NCBI RefSeq assembly: GCF_004118285.1
Contig: NZ_SDHY01000004.1
Span: 124,001-188,000, forward strand
Length of the DNA stretch: 64,000 nt
Origin: Aquirufa rosea
Lineage (GTDB): Bacteria; Bacteroidota; Bacteroidia; Cytophagales; Spirosomataceae
Reading direction: 5' to 3'
Below the pieces are notes generated by a model. It saw only the letters and a program-made list of their open reading frames with translations, searched no databases and was not told the origin of the DNA. A program made the position numbers and the translations under genes. Of the stretch, positions 17,226 to 24,766 are shown piece after piece. Positions within the stretch are counted from its first letter, which is position 1, and every line of letters begins with the position of its first letter.

Positions 17226-17789
17226 TTAATTAGTCGAGTAAAAATTTTTAAAGTTCTTCTTCAAAAACTTCATTGATTTAGTTAGATGATATTCTACAGC
17301 TTTCTCTGACAAGGATAATTGCGAAGCAATAAGCTTTACGGGTATTTCATCGATTTTACTCATTCTAAAAATTAAGGCAGTTTTCTCAGGCATTTTCTGT
17401 AATAAAATATTCAACTTTTTATCAAATTCTTCTGAATTAATCATATCATCAGAGGTACTTGTTTCATGTATTTGATTCATCAATTGGAACTCCCTGTATC
17501 GTCTAAGTGTCATTTGACTTCGGATAGACTTATTAATTAAATTCCTACTAGCTATAAATAAGTAAATTTTCAAGTTTTCAATTTTAAGCTCCTCCCTCCT
17601 ATTCCATAAACTTAGCATTAGGTCATGTAAAATTTCCTCAGAGTCTTCTTTGGAGCCTAAATTATGGTAAACAAACCCGTAAACGGATTTCCAATATCTT
17701 CTGTAAATCAGCTCAAATGCCTTATGATCTCCTTTTTGAAGGAGTATCAACAATTCTTCATCTGACATATGAGTCAATACCTCTGACAT
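17226..17789 (-). CDS. ECF-type RNA polymerase sigma factor
   Basis: This 187-residue protein has region 2 (AFELIYRRYWKSVYGFVYHNLGSKEDSEEILHDLMLSLWNRRE) and region 4 (LLQKMPEKTALIFRMSKIDEIPVKLIASQLSLSEKAVEYHLTKSM) of the Bacteroidota FecI-like ECF class. Its stop lies 10 bp before the fecR start. It probably directs polymerase to the susC operon when released by FecR. Confidence 0.93.
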   Translation of the reverse strand: MSEVLTHMSDEELLILLQKGDHKAFELIYRRYWKSVYGFVYHNLGSKEDSEEILHDLMLSLWNRREELKIENLKIYLFIASRNLINKSIRSQMTLRRYREFQLMNQIHETSTSDDMINSEEFDKKLNILLQKMPEKTALIFRMSKIDEIPVKLIASQLSLSEKAVEYHLTKSMKFLKKNFKNFYSTN

Positions 17790-18117
17790 GGGATTTTACA
17801 AATTTTGGCTAGGGTTCCGTATAAGTCGAAAACCCCTAAAGAATTTTATATTTATTTATTAAATAATGACAAAACTTTCAACTTGTTTCTCAAATAGATC
17901 TTTAAATGAGATAAAAAAGAATCAAAAAGGAAGTTTTGGGGGAGTAATATAAACTTTTGCGAAAAGCTAATCTAAAATGTCTGTATTCACTGAATTATAT
18001 TACATTAATTATAATGTCAAATGATAATAAAGCAAGTATGTGATGATGAAATTTGTGTAAAACTGCTTTTGTCTATTAAGAATGAATATAAAGTCAAAAA
18101 TCTATAGAAAGAATTTG

Positions 18118-18147
18118 TAAGTGTCCCTAATTAACAGACAGTTTAGA
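18118..18147 (+). repeat. Right arm of the inverted repeat flanking the sulfatase/SusCD locus
   Basis: TAAGTGTCCCTAA followed by TTAACAGACAGTTTAGA matches the reverse complement of 7672-7701 at 25 of 30 positions, with the first 13 and last 8 bases identical. See the left arm. Confidence 0.65.
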
Positions 18148-18263
18148 TTTTAAGAAAATCCATTTAATCTTAAATGGTTATTTATAGCCCTTGGCACATT
18201 CTTGGCACAAATAGAAAATCAGGTGTAAAACCCATGATAAATTGTGTCGAAAAAACACGAAAA

Positions 18264-18283
18264 CCTCTCCTGGGCTCGAACCA
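18264..18283 (-). repeat. tRNA-Asn 3'-end fragment (old attachment-site remnant)
   Basis: These 20 bases are identical to 35505-35524 of the intact tRNA-Asn gene, covering the T-arm and most of the 3' acceptor strand, in the same orientation. Beyond both ends the identity stops abruptly. This is what a direct-repeat attachment site left by integration into the tRNA 3' end looks like. Confidence 0.75.
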
Positions 18284-18320
18284 AGAAAATCGATGAATAG
18301 AAGAAATAGAAGTGGATTAT

Positions 18321-18462
18321 AAACAAAAAAAGTCACCATTTCTTATGACTTTTTGTTCAAGCTCCCCTTTCCGACGAAAGATGCAGCTATAATGCGATGA
18401 TTGAGTTTGTGACTATTAGGAAATTGAAGGGTTGAACTTTGTACAATTTTGCAGGAGGTTCA
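18321..18462 (+). repeat. Island repeat copy 5 (type A tail)
   Basis: AAACAAAAAAAGTCA, a hairpin (AAGTCACCATTTCTTATGACTTTTT), CAAGCTCCCCTTTCC, GACGAAAGATGCAGCTATAATG, CGATGATTGAG, TATTAGGAAATTGAAGGGTTG and a terminal dyad TGAACTTT ... AGGTTCA. It is very close to copies 7, 8 and 9. Confidence 0.85.
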
Positions 18463-18487
18463 TTTCTATTAGCAAAAATCGTACTAA

Positions 18488-19069
18488 TTAATTCTTAAAA
18501 TCAAGACTACCACAGGGAACCGTTACAACATCTGTACCGGCTGTAATCTTGTAAAATAGTGTTTTGTCTTTTAATATATATTCTGCCCTAACCGGCCACT
18601 TTGTTTTATGGATGAAAATTGCGCTGTAAAATAAATAATTATTGAATGGTGAAATTCTATTATTCAAATCCTTTAATTGATTTGATTCATTATTTAAAAG
18701 AGTTGTTATACCCTTAAGACCATAATCGAACTCCTGCACTTTGTCAATTGTCATATTTGACTTTGTAAAGGCAACTTTAGCGTACGATTCTTCAGATTTA
18801 AAAGAAATGATTGTCGGAAATTTAATTTTTAAATCCAGAGGCGATGTTGCTTCATTACGTACATTAGTCCAAAAAATGAAATAATTGTACTCGTTTCCTT
18901 TATAGGAAACAATTCCGCCTCCCTTAGGTAAACTATTTGTAATAATTATTTTCTCTTTGGAGGATGCAGTGTAAACAACTTTAGAATATTCCCAATTCCT
19001 ATTTTGAACTGATTGCCCATTCAAATTTAAAGAGAGTAATATTGGAAGGAAAACAGAAAACTTTTTCAT
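18488..19069 (-). CDS. Secreted protein of unknown function
   Basis: This is a 193-residue protein with a signal peptide (MKKFSVFLPILLSLNLNGQ). The mature part looks like an all-beta domain with segments such as KEKIIITNSLPKGGGIVSYKGNEYNYFIFWTNVRNEA and a late KWPVRAEYILKDKTLFYKI. I do not recognise the family. It is the only gene between repeats 5 and 6. Its ATG is just 10 bp from the hairpin of repeat 6, so it is transcribed either from within the repeat or by read-through. Confidence 0.6.
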   Translation of the reverse strand: MKKFSVFLPILLSLNLNGQSVQNRNWEYSKVVYTASSKEKIIITNSLPKGGGIVSYKGNEYNYFIFWTNVRNEATSPLDLKIKFPTIISFKSEESYAKVAFTKSNMTIDKVQEFDYGLKGITTLLNNESNQLKDLNNRISPFNNYLFYSAIFIHKTKWPVRAEYILKDKTLFYKITAGTDVVTVPCGSLDFKN

Positions 19070-19078
19070 AAAATAAAA

Positions 19079-19276
19079 GAAGGGTTACACTTATACAAGT
19101 ATAACCCTTTTACTTTTATATCTGCTCCCTTAATAGGGGGAATGTTGCAGACATCAAATTCCTTAAAACTATCTAAATTGATAGGAATTGAACTATTTTG
19201 AAAAGAAAATTGATTTAAGTTTCAAATATTCTCCTCCAATTATTTCAACATGATGAACATCGTGTAAAATATTTGG
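19079..19276 (+). repeat. Island repeat copy 6 (type B tail)
   Basis: A hairpin with a different stem (AGGGTTACACTT-ATAC-AAGTATAACCCT, then TTTTACTTTT) precedes ATCTGCTCCCTTAATAG and GGGAATGTTGCAGAC, then a 150 bp tail that aligns with copy 4 (ACTATCTAAATTGATAGG, AAATTGATTTAAGTTTC, ATTCTCCTCC, ATTATTTCAAC, CATCGTGTAAAAT). The same hairpin family recurs in copy 8. Confidence 0.85.
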
Positions 19277-19702
19277 ATTTCATTTCTTCCAACTTTTATA
19301 TAATTTAAGAGAGATACATTCTAAGTTATACTTTTATAACCATTAAAAACATTGTGTAATGTCATTTTAATGATAAATGCTGAAATTGAAATTACTCAAG
19401 TCAATCATCATTAGGTCATGATTCTAAACATTTGCACATTTGTACCAGTCCTTGTTGGTTATTTGAAAATGAATATCGTCCAATTTCTTTATTGATAAAT
19501 AATGAATGCCCCCCAAAGGTATTATTCCCTAAAACACATATGTTAGCACAGTATGTTTTCCAACATTTTGGCGCTTAGTGCAATGGCGGATTACGGAGCA
19601 CAAATATTCTTACGAAGAACTGCACTTGAACCTAACAAAAAACTGTCATATAAAGCACTGAATCCGCCTTTTGCCAAATCGCTGTTACCGGCTGGCGTTC
19701 TA
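19277..19702. other. Spacer downstream of the RloB-like gene
   Basis: Nothing here looks coding; a 61-codon frame at 19553-19738 overlaps the RloB-like gene antisense and is a shadow. Phrases such as GTTAGCACAGT and GTTACCGGCTGGCGTT resemble the spacers at 21.85 and 23.15 kb and may belong to a separate intergenic element family. Confidence 0.4.
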
Positions 19703-20410
19703 TCAATCGATATATTTCAGAAGTTCTCTAACAAGTAGGAATACAGTCGTTGATGATTCTTCTCTAGCTGGATTTGTATGGTCAAAATGATTGTAATTTC
19801 TCTCGGCTCTATCTATTGCAAGTTCAGCTCTTTTTTTGCTCGTTTTGTCGTCTATACCGTCAAGTAATTCAAAAAAATCTTCTTCTATTAATTTTGTTCC
19901 ATTGCCATCATAAGTTACTTTGAATGGTTTAAGGTGTTCGTTGATTTTATCGTTATAGCTATCTCTATGCATCCCACCACCTTGATGGTCATTAAAGTGT
20001 AATATCAGCCAATATTCAAACGATTGATTTGAATAAGCTACTCCAAAGCTGTTAGCTGCGGCTATTTGAATTGCAGAGTTGAAATCATTATTATTAAAAT
20101 CGTCTTTGTCAAACACACACCAAACTTGGTCGTAGTTTCCTTGTTGGGCTAAAGCGAGGGCTCTATTCACTAACGAAACTGTATTATATCCTTCTCCTAC
20201 TGATTTAACTTTTGCTGAAGTAATTCTGAATTGATTGAAATAAGAGGGTTCGGTATTTTCTCCTTCACAAACAATAAGAATTGATGGTTTTTCTGTTAAC
20301 TCAGCAACAGGTCTTTCTAGGCTCGGTTCTTTCCTCCGTTGAGCCTTTAACTGTTCAAGGTGCTTTTGCTTAGCTACTTTTTGTTCAGCTTTTTTGTCCT
20401 TCATTTTCAT
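19703..20410 (-). CDS. RloB/AbiLii-like protein
   Basis: This 235-residue protein has a very basic N-terminus (KMKDKKAEQKVAKQKHLEQLKAQRRK) and then the RloB signature ILIVCEGENTEPSYFNQF (45-61), with VWCVFDKDDF near 98 and SNQSFEYWLILHFNDH further on. The CEGExTE and DxDD pattern is compatible with a TOPRIM-like nuclease core. Its start overlaps the upstream RloA-like ATPase by 26 bp. RloA/RloB-type pairs correspond to the AbiL abortive-infection system, in which ATPase and effector act together against phage. Defence function is inferred from family and neighbour. Confidence 0.85.
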   Translation of the reverse strand: MKMKDKKAEQKVAKQKHLEQLKAQRRKEPSLERPVAELTEKPSILIVCEGENTEPSYFNQFRITSAKVKSVGEGYNTVSLVNRALALAQQGNYDQVWCVFDKDDFNNNDFNSAIQIAAANSFGVAYSNQSFEYWLILHFNDHQGGGMHRDSYNDKINEHLKPFKVTYDGNGTKLIEEDFFELLDGIDDKTSKKRAELAIDRAERNYNHFDHTNPAREESSTTVFLLVRELLKYID

Positions 20411-21719
20411 TTTCTGTCAATAAAAATTTTAGATTTTCAAAAAAGCCAAGAAATGGAACTGCACCATATTTCCCCTTAATGTAATTATCTTCAAAAGGGT
20501 CATTTTTTCTTACTTCATCTGATTTAAAGTCAGCTAAAGAATAAAGTTTAGCTTCTCCAAATTTATTTTTGTTTGTAAACCAAATTTGGTCTCTTCTAAA
20601 TAGACCTGAACTTAATAAGTTTGTGTCGTGAGTATTGAAAATCAACTGTGCACTCTTCTTATTGAACTCTTTGGAGTTAAAAAGCAAAACGATTTTACAA
20701 ACTAAATTTGGATGAAGTTTTGAGTCTAACTCATCTACAACTAATGTGTAACCGTTTTCAATCACATCAAGAATCGGCCCTGTTAAAGCAAAGAATTTTC
20801 TTGTCCCTGAAGATTCATCTTCGTCCAAAGAAAAACTAATGTTTCCTACCGCTTTTAAGTGTTCATTGTATTTTTTATGCTTGGTTAATACATCAGAAAC
20901 ATACTCTTGTTTTTCTTCACGGACTTCTTTAATAATTTTATCTTTAAGTTCTTTGGGCATCCCTTTCGGAAGGCTATTGATGTCAAGTTTTTGTAACTCG
21001 ATATCTTGAATTCCCAAATCAGCAGCTTTCAATAAATCAAGAATTTTGATTTTATGGTCAGGGTCTTCTGTTCTACCCATAGTAAAACCTTGGTAACCTG
21101 ATTCGTTTAATCCTGATAAGGTTTTTAGTCTTTTAAACCAATCCAACACATTGATTGCAGTCTTTTCATTGAATTGAGCAGCTACAGAAATTAATAATGC
21201 ATTATCTCGAACAAGACCTTCTTTAACAACAGTATTGCCTTTTGTGAAACTTCGTTCGTGAGTATTGAAAGTACTTCCTTCTCTGTAATAAAGTTCAACT
21301 TCTTTTGTTTTTGGTTTGTGATAAAGCCACTCAGATACAATTCTTTCAGCTGTCGCTTCAAAGCCATAACGGTAATACACATTTTTATGAACGAAAATGA
21401 TTTCAAATTCAGATGGTTCATTTTCTGTCTGTGTGCTTAGTTTAAAAGGCTCAACTTCAATAGTCTCTCCTTTTTGGCTTTCCTTTGAACTATTGACTAC
21501 GAAATATCTCATAAATGCAAATGCATCTAGCAACTTGCTTTTACCACTAGCATTTGCACCATAGATAACTGCACTTTTGAGAAGTCTCAGTCCAAAGTTA
21601 TCATTGATTACGATATTTTCGTGCTCTCTGGTGTCTTTATCATAGTTAGAAGCAATAAGGCTCAATGTCGCTTTGTCCTTAAATGTCCTAAAGTTTTTAA
21701 TTGAAAATTGCAGAAGCAT
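20385..21719 (-). CDS. RloA/AbiLi-like AAA ATPase
   Basis: This is a 444-residue ABC/SMC-type ATPase of the AAA_15 kind. The N-terminus FSIKNFRTFKDKATLSLIAS is typical, the Walker A is GANASGKS (54-61) and the Walker B is LVVDELDSKLHP (about 322-334), followed by a switch His region (FNTHDTNLL). Together with the overlapping RloB-like gene it forms a two-gene anti-phage module. A good promoter lies 30 bp upstream (21749-21777). Confidence 0.88.
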   Translation of the reverse strand: MLLQFSIKNFRTFKDKATLSLIASNYDKDTREHENIVINDNFGLRLLKSAVIYGANASGKSKLLDAFAFMRYFVVNSSKESQKGETIEVEPFKLSTQTENEPSEFEIIFVHKNVYYRYGFEATAERIVSEWLYHKPKTKEVELYYREGSTFNTHERSFTKGNTVVKEGLVRDNALLISVAAQFNEKTAINVLDWFKRLKTLSGLNESGYQGFTMGRTEDPDHKIKILDLLKAADLGIQDIELQKLDINSLPKGMPKELKDKIIKEVREEKQEYVSDVLTKHKKYNEHLKAVGNISFSLDEDESSGTRKFFALTGPILDVIENGYTLVVDELDSKLHPNLVCKIVLLFNSKEFNKKSAQLIFNTHDTNLLSSGLFRRDQIWFTNKNKFGEAKLYSLADFKSDEVRKNDPFEDNYIKGKYGAVPFLGFFENLKFLLTENENEGQKS

Positions 21720-21748
21720 CTTTTTGCCTGTTTTTGATTAATTGTCTG

Positions 21749-21777
21749 CAAAGGTATTCTTTATTTTATATTTTCAA
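21749..21777 (-). promoter_or_regulatory. Promoter of the rloA/rloB-like pair
   Basis: On the minus strand TTG (21775-21777), an 18 bp spacer and TACCTTTG (21749-21756) match the Bacteroidota promoter consensus. The predicted leader to the ATG at 21719 is about 25 nt. Confidence 0.7.
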
Positions 21778-21971
21778 GCGAAATAAAAGTGCTTTTTGGT
21801 CGATTTGGTTCGGGAATCTGGTTTATGTTGCATTTTTTAAGCTTGCCGGTAACAGTTTCGGGCTTTGCTTTCGGGCGGGTTTCGGATCACTACACTGTCA
21901 ACCTGCACAAAAGTTGATGCGAGGTAAAATGTTCAATTAACCACCAAACCCGCAATTGAGCCAAACGCCTG

Positions 21972-23105
21972 TTATTGGGCGTTGTTTTTTATGTTTTCAC
22001 GTATTCTGTCCATTTTAGATATTTCTTCAAAGCTGTCGGTGTTGTGTAAAAACCCAATGTTTTTATTTTGTGACTTGTCAATTACATGAATGATTAAGTC
22101 AATATTTGATTGTTGTGTCATTGTTAATGTTTGAAAGTCAGTATCAATTTTTTCTCGTGTGCTTGTGTTCAAATAGTTTGTCAGTTTACCCATTAGTCCA
22201 ACGAAAACGTCCGACAGTTGAATTAACTGTTCTGTTTTAGAATCTACAAATGTATAGTTTTTGATTTCATCTTCACCGTCAAGTATTTTGTAATCTTTTA
22301 GAGTTTCAGATATTGAATCTTCATTATCAAAAATGTGAGTTGAGTTTTTGAACAAGTAAATTGGTCTCAAGTAGAAGTGTGATAAATCTTTGAGAAGAAT
22401 ATAATCGTCTTCGTCTTGGATAAAAGGCAATGAACCTTTTTTCTTGGCTTCCTTTAAAATCTGTCTCAATGACTCCAATCCAAAATGAAATTCCTGAGTG
22501 TCTATATATGCGTCAAACAATGAAGTCAGTTCTTCTATGAACGGAAGAACAGACTCACTTTTGATATTCGGATATTCATACCTATAAAATAGGTCAACTA
22601 GTGCATCTATTTCAAGTCTTGAAAGTTTATACAGGTCATTCTTTAAATGATTGGAAAATTGCGGTCCAAGCTGTTGAGCAGCTTCAGAACTTACTATTGC
22701 TGAATCAACAATGTCAACCAATGACCAATAAAGAATATTGAGGCTTGAATAATGAACATACAAATCGTTATCCCTTAAAAAATGAAGAAACAATTTTAGT
22801 TTTTCCGATTTTAAACAGTCGAGAAATTGTCCACTTGCAATATGTTTAAATTTAACTTCTGTTGCTGTCTTTTGAAGTTTGAAGCTGTCAATAAGGGGCT
22901 GAACATTTGGTGCCTTTCCCGAGTGAACTAAACCACCTAAAACAAAATTTGCAGTAAATGTGTAGTTAAAGTCATTTTCTCTGACATAGAACTTTTTAAT
23001 GTTGTTCGTTTCGTCATAGTAAAATGTAAATGCCCCGTCAAAGTCTGCTGTCGGTACAACCATTTTTGTAAACTTTCTTATATCACTTATTTCGTAGTCT
23101 ATCAT
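21972..23105 (-). CDS. DUF3800-like protein
   Basis: This 377-residue protein has spaced acidic motifs reminiscent of DUF3800 (an RNase-H-like fold): FTFYYDETNNIKKFYV near residue 30, an acidic HIFDNEDSI further on and LIQLSDVFVGLMGKL near the C-terminus, which matches the family's IQLAD-G element. DUF3800 proteins are often found in defence islands but have no settled function. It lies just upstream of rloA in transcription direction, separated by a 250 bp spacer with its own rloA promoter. A hairpin (AACGCC-TGTTATT-GGGCGTT then T6 on the + strand) overlaps its stop codon. Confidence 0.6.
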   Translation of the reverse strand: MIDYEISDIRKFTKMVVPTADFDGAFTFYYDETNNIKKFYVRENDFNYTFTANFVLGGLVHSGKAPNVQPLIDSFKLQKTATEVKFKHIASGQFLDCLKSEKLKLFLHFLRDNDLYVHYSSLNILYWSLVDIVDSAIVSSEAAQQLGPQFSNHLKNDLYKLSRLEIDALVDLFYRYEYPNIKSESVLPFIEELTSLFDAYIDTQEFHFGLESLRQILKEAKKKGSLPFIQDEDDYILLKDLSHFYLRPIYLFKNSTHIFDNEDSISETLKDYKILDGEDEIKNYTFVDSKTEQLIQLSDVFVGLMGKLTNYLNTSTREKIDTDFQTLTMTQQSNIDLIIHVIDKSQNKNIGFLHNTDSFEEISKMDRIRENIKNNAQ

Positions 23106-23293
23106 TGTTGTCGAGTCTTTTTACAATGTCCTATAACGGTTTGCAGCTTGGCACATTTGCCGATTGCGTAACGTTAATTTGTCTTGCTAAGATACGATTT
23201 GAAAGCGTAAAACAGTACAGAAGCACAGTGAAATAGCGGCAATAAAGCCTAGGTGCAGTTAGCCGCTGCCTTATTTCTTAGAGGCAACTTTCC
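23106..23293. other. Spacer with a recurrent Bacteroidota-type intergenic motif
   Basis: The + strand reads CTATAACGGTTTGCAGCTTGG, CACATTTGCCG, TAACGTTAATTTG and CAGTTAGCCGCTGCC. Similar short phrases occur at 19.55-19.7, 21.84-21.96 and 28.69-28.76 kb. I see no gene. It is distinct from the GCTCCCC repeat. Confidence 0.4.
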
Positions 23294-23902
23294 TTATCCA
23301 ATAAATAATGTCGCACCTTCAGTAATGGTTGAGGTTTCTCGTTTTCCATTGAGTGCATAGTCTACTATAAGTTGCTTCACTTTCCCAGGATAAGGATCAC
23401 TTCCAAGATTCTGGTTGTTGGCCAGTATGGTTAATTTGTCTTCAGTTATAAGACTGTTGAGAAGAATTGTGACATCCGCGAATTTGTCTTCAATACCATA
23501 TTTGGCAGATAGAATAACAAGTCCTTGTAAACTTGAGGCAAACCTTTCCTCAATAATATTCATAAAGTCTAGAACATCTTCCTTCGTTTCATTCTGAGTT
23601 TTTCGTTGTTGGGAACCAAAGTAGAAAGCAAGTCCACCCGGAATTGCTGTCACCCAGAAAGCAGTCCAACATATCCATGTAGACTTGTCGTTTTTAAAAT
23701 CGCCAATTAAAGCGGTTATTAAAGTAGGAACCGCGGTGCCAACAAGAATAGATCCTACCGTCTGCCAAAGATTTGCATCGTCTTTTATGTTGTTAATTCT
23801 CTTTTTAATGAGGTTCCATTCAGTAGTTGAAATGGGATATGACCGCTGCTTTTGGGGTGGTATCAGCTCATAGTCTTGCGAAAACTTATAATTATCTGCC
23901 AT
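23294..23902 (-). CDS. Two-TM membrane protein with a C-terminal DUF3395-like domain
   Basis: This is a 202-residue protein. Two membrane segments (about 45-65, WQTVGSILVGTAVPTLITAL, and 75-94, WICWTAFWVTAIPGGLAFYF) are followed by a helix and a compact domain with the pattern AKYGIEDKFADVTILLNSLI ... NNQNLGSDPYPGKVKQLIVDYAL ... ITEGATLF. That pattern (AxYG-DVT-NxxLG-DPxPG-K-L-V-Y-EG) recalls a small beta domain found at protein C-termini such as DUF3395. It is 2 bp downstream of a zinc-ribbon gene. The pair could be a membrane-acting accessory or effector module. Function unknown. Confidence 0.55.
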   Translation of the reverse strand: MADNYKFSQDYELIPPQKQRSYPISTTEWNLIKKRINNIKDDANLWQTVGSILVGTAVPTLITALIGDFKNDKSTWICWTAFWVTAIPGGLAFYFGSQQRKTQNETKEDVLDFMNIIEERFASSLQGLVILSAKYGIEDKFADVTILLNSLITEDKLTILANNQNLGSDPYPGKVKQLIVDYALNGKRETSTITEGATLFIG

Positions 23903-23904
23903 AA

Positions 23905-24162
23905 CTACTTTTTATTTTGTTCAACAAGTTTGGTGACAATTGCATTTATAAAAACTGAATTCCCGCAATTGTCACATGTAACTGGTATGACAGGAAAAAT
24001 TGGTCCTCCACCCATGACTAGGTTTCCTTGATTAAACTCACGGAGTTCAAAGATTGTATCAGATACATTCCAGTTTCCTACACCACACATTGGACATGGT
24101 CGTCCTTGCCACTTTTCTTTTAAGTGGTTTAAGAGCTTCTCTGATTCTATTTTTTGTCCCAT
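23905..24162 (-). CDS. Small zinc-ribbon-like protein
   Basis: This is an 85-residue protein with two CxxC knuckles, CPMC (23-26) and CDNC (63-66), separated by a segment with GGGPIFPVIPV. The arrangement indicates a single zinc ribbon. It is first in a two-gene operon with the membrane protein at 23294-23902. The family is one I have seen described only as hypothetical, so no function is assigned. Confidence 0.65.
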   Translation of the reverse strand: MGQKIESEKLLNHLKEKWQGRPCPMCGVGNWNVSDTIFELREFNQGNLVMGGGPIFPVIPVTCDNCGNSVFINAIVTKLVEQNKK

Positions 24163-24490
24163 TGTAATTTTATTAAAAGTTTAATTATGTACTGTTGTTA
24201 AAACACCTAACTCTCTAATATACGCAATAGTACTAAAAAGAGTATGTGTTTCAAAGTATTTATAAAATGAACACTCAAACAACCTAAAGGCATAAAAATG
24301 AGAATATTACGCAATACGCATTTTAAATATTTATTACATTTTTGACCAATAAAATATACAAAATGCATATGGAAGTCTTTTTTGATGGGATTGATTTTTT
24401 GACTGAGCAACACAAGGCAAAAATGTAATTGGGTGCAAATTCCCAAAAAATAAAAAGCTGCTTTTGGCTCTTAAAAATAAGTTTCCTCAT
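24163..24490. other. Spacer upstream of the zinc-ribbon gene
   Basis: This AT-rich stretch should contain the promoter for the zinc-ribbon gene. A 79-codon frame on the minus strand (24207-24446) is hydrophobic only because of composition and has no features of a gene. Confidence 0.5.
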
Positions 24491-24733
24491 CCTTTTGATT
24501 TAGGATTGTAAATTACGAAAAACGAGGTATTGAAAATAAAAAGTTGCAACCACAAAAAATGTCTCTTTACAGAAAGATATGATGGTTTTTAAACAAAAAA
24601 AGAGGTCGAAAATGACCTCTTTTTGAATCTAGCTCCCCTTATTGACGAAAGATGCAGCTATAATGCGATGATTGAGTATCTGACTATTAGGAAATTAAGG
24701 GGTTGAACTTTTAGTCAATATTGCATGAAGTTG
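24491..24733 (+). repeat. Island repeat copy 7 (long form, type A tail)
   Basis: The upstream half aligns with copy 3 (CCTTTTGATTTAGGATTG, TTACGAAAAA, GTTGCAACCACAAAAAATG, TCTCTTTACAGAAAGATATG), then a hairpin AAAAAAAGAGGTC-GAAAAT-GACCTCTTTTT, CTAGCTCCCCTTATT, GACGAAAGATGCAGCTATAATG and a complete type A tail. It joins the long upstream form to the type A tail in one copy, which ties the repeat subtypes together. Confidence 0.85.
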
Positions 24734-24761
24734 GCTTTCATAGTTTGTTTATCTACTTTTA
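24731..24761 (+). promoter_or_regulatory. Promoter of the SDR gene, overlapping the repeat edge
   Basis: TTG (24731-24733), a 20 bp spacer and TACTTTTA (24754-24761, one mismatch to TAnnTTTG). The -35-like TTG is the last part of repeat copy 7, so the repeat may supply half of the promoter. The gene would start close to or at the transcript 5' end. Confidence 0.45.
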
Positions 24762-24766
24762 TGAAA

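Larger units (their letters stand above)
17790..18320. other. Spacer between the sigma-factor gene and repeat 5
   Basis: The spacer holds the presumed sigma-gene promoter region, the right inverted-repeat arm at 18118-18147 and a tRNA-Asn 3' fragment at 18264-18283. No coding frame is convincing. The sequence between the last two elements (CCTTGGCACATTCTTGGCACAAAT and onward) resembles the kind of junction left by integration at a tRNA, but I cannot identify a gene in it. Confidence 0.5.

Noticed and set aside
24207..24446. A 79-codon hydrophobic frame on the minus strand.
   Set aside because: It lies in the promoter region of the zinc-ribbon gene, starts without a promoter and looks like AT-rich noise.
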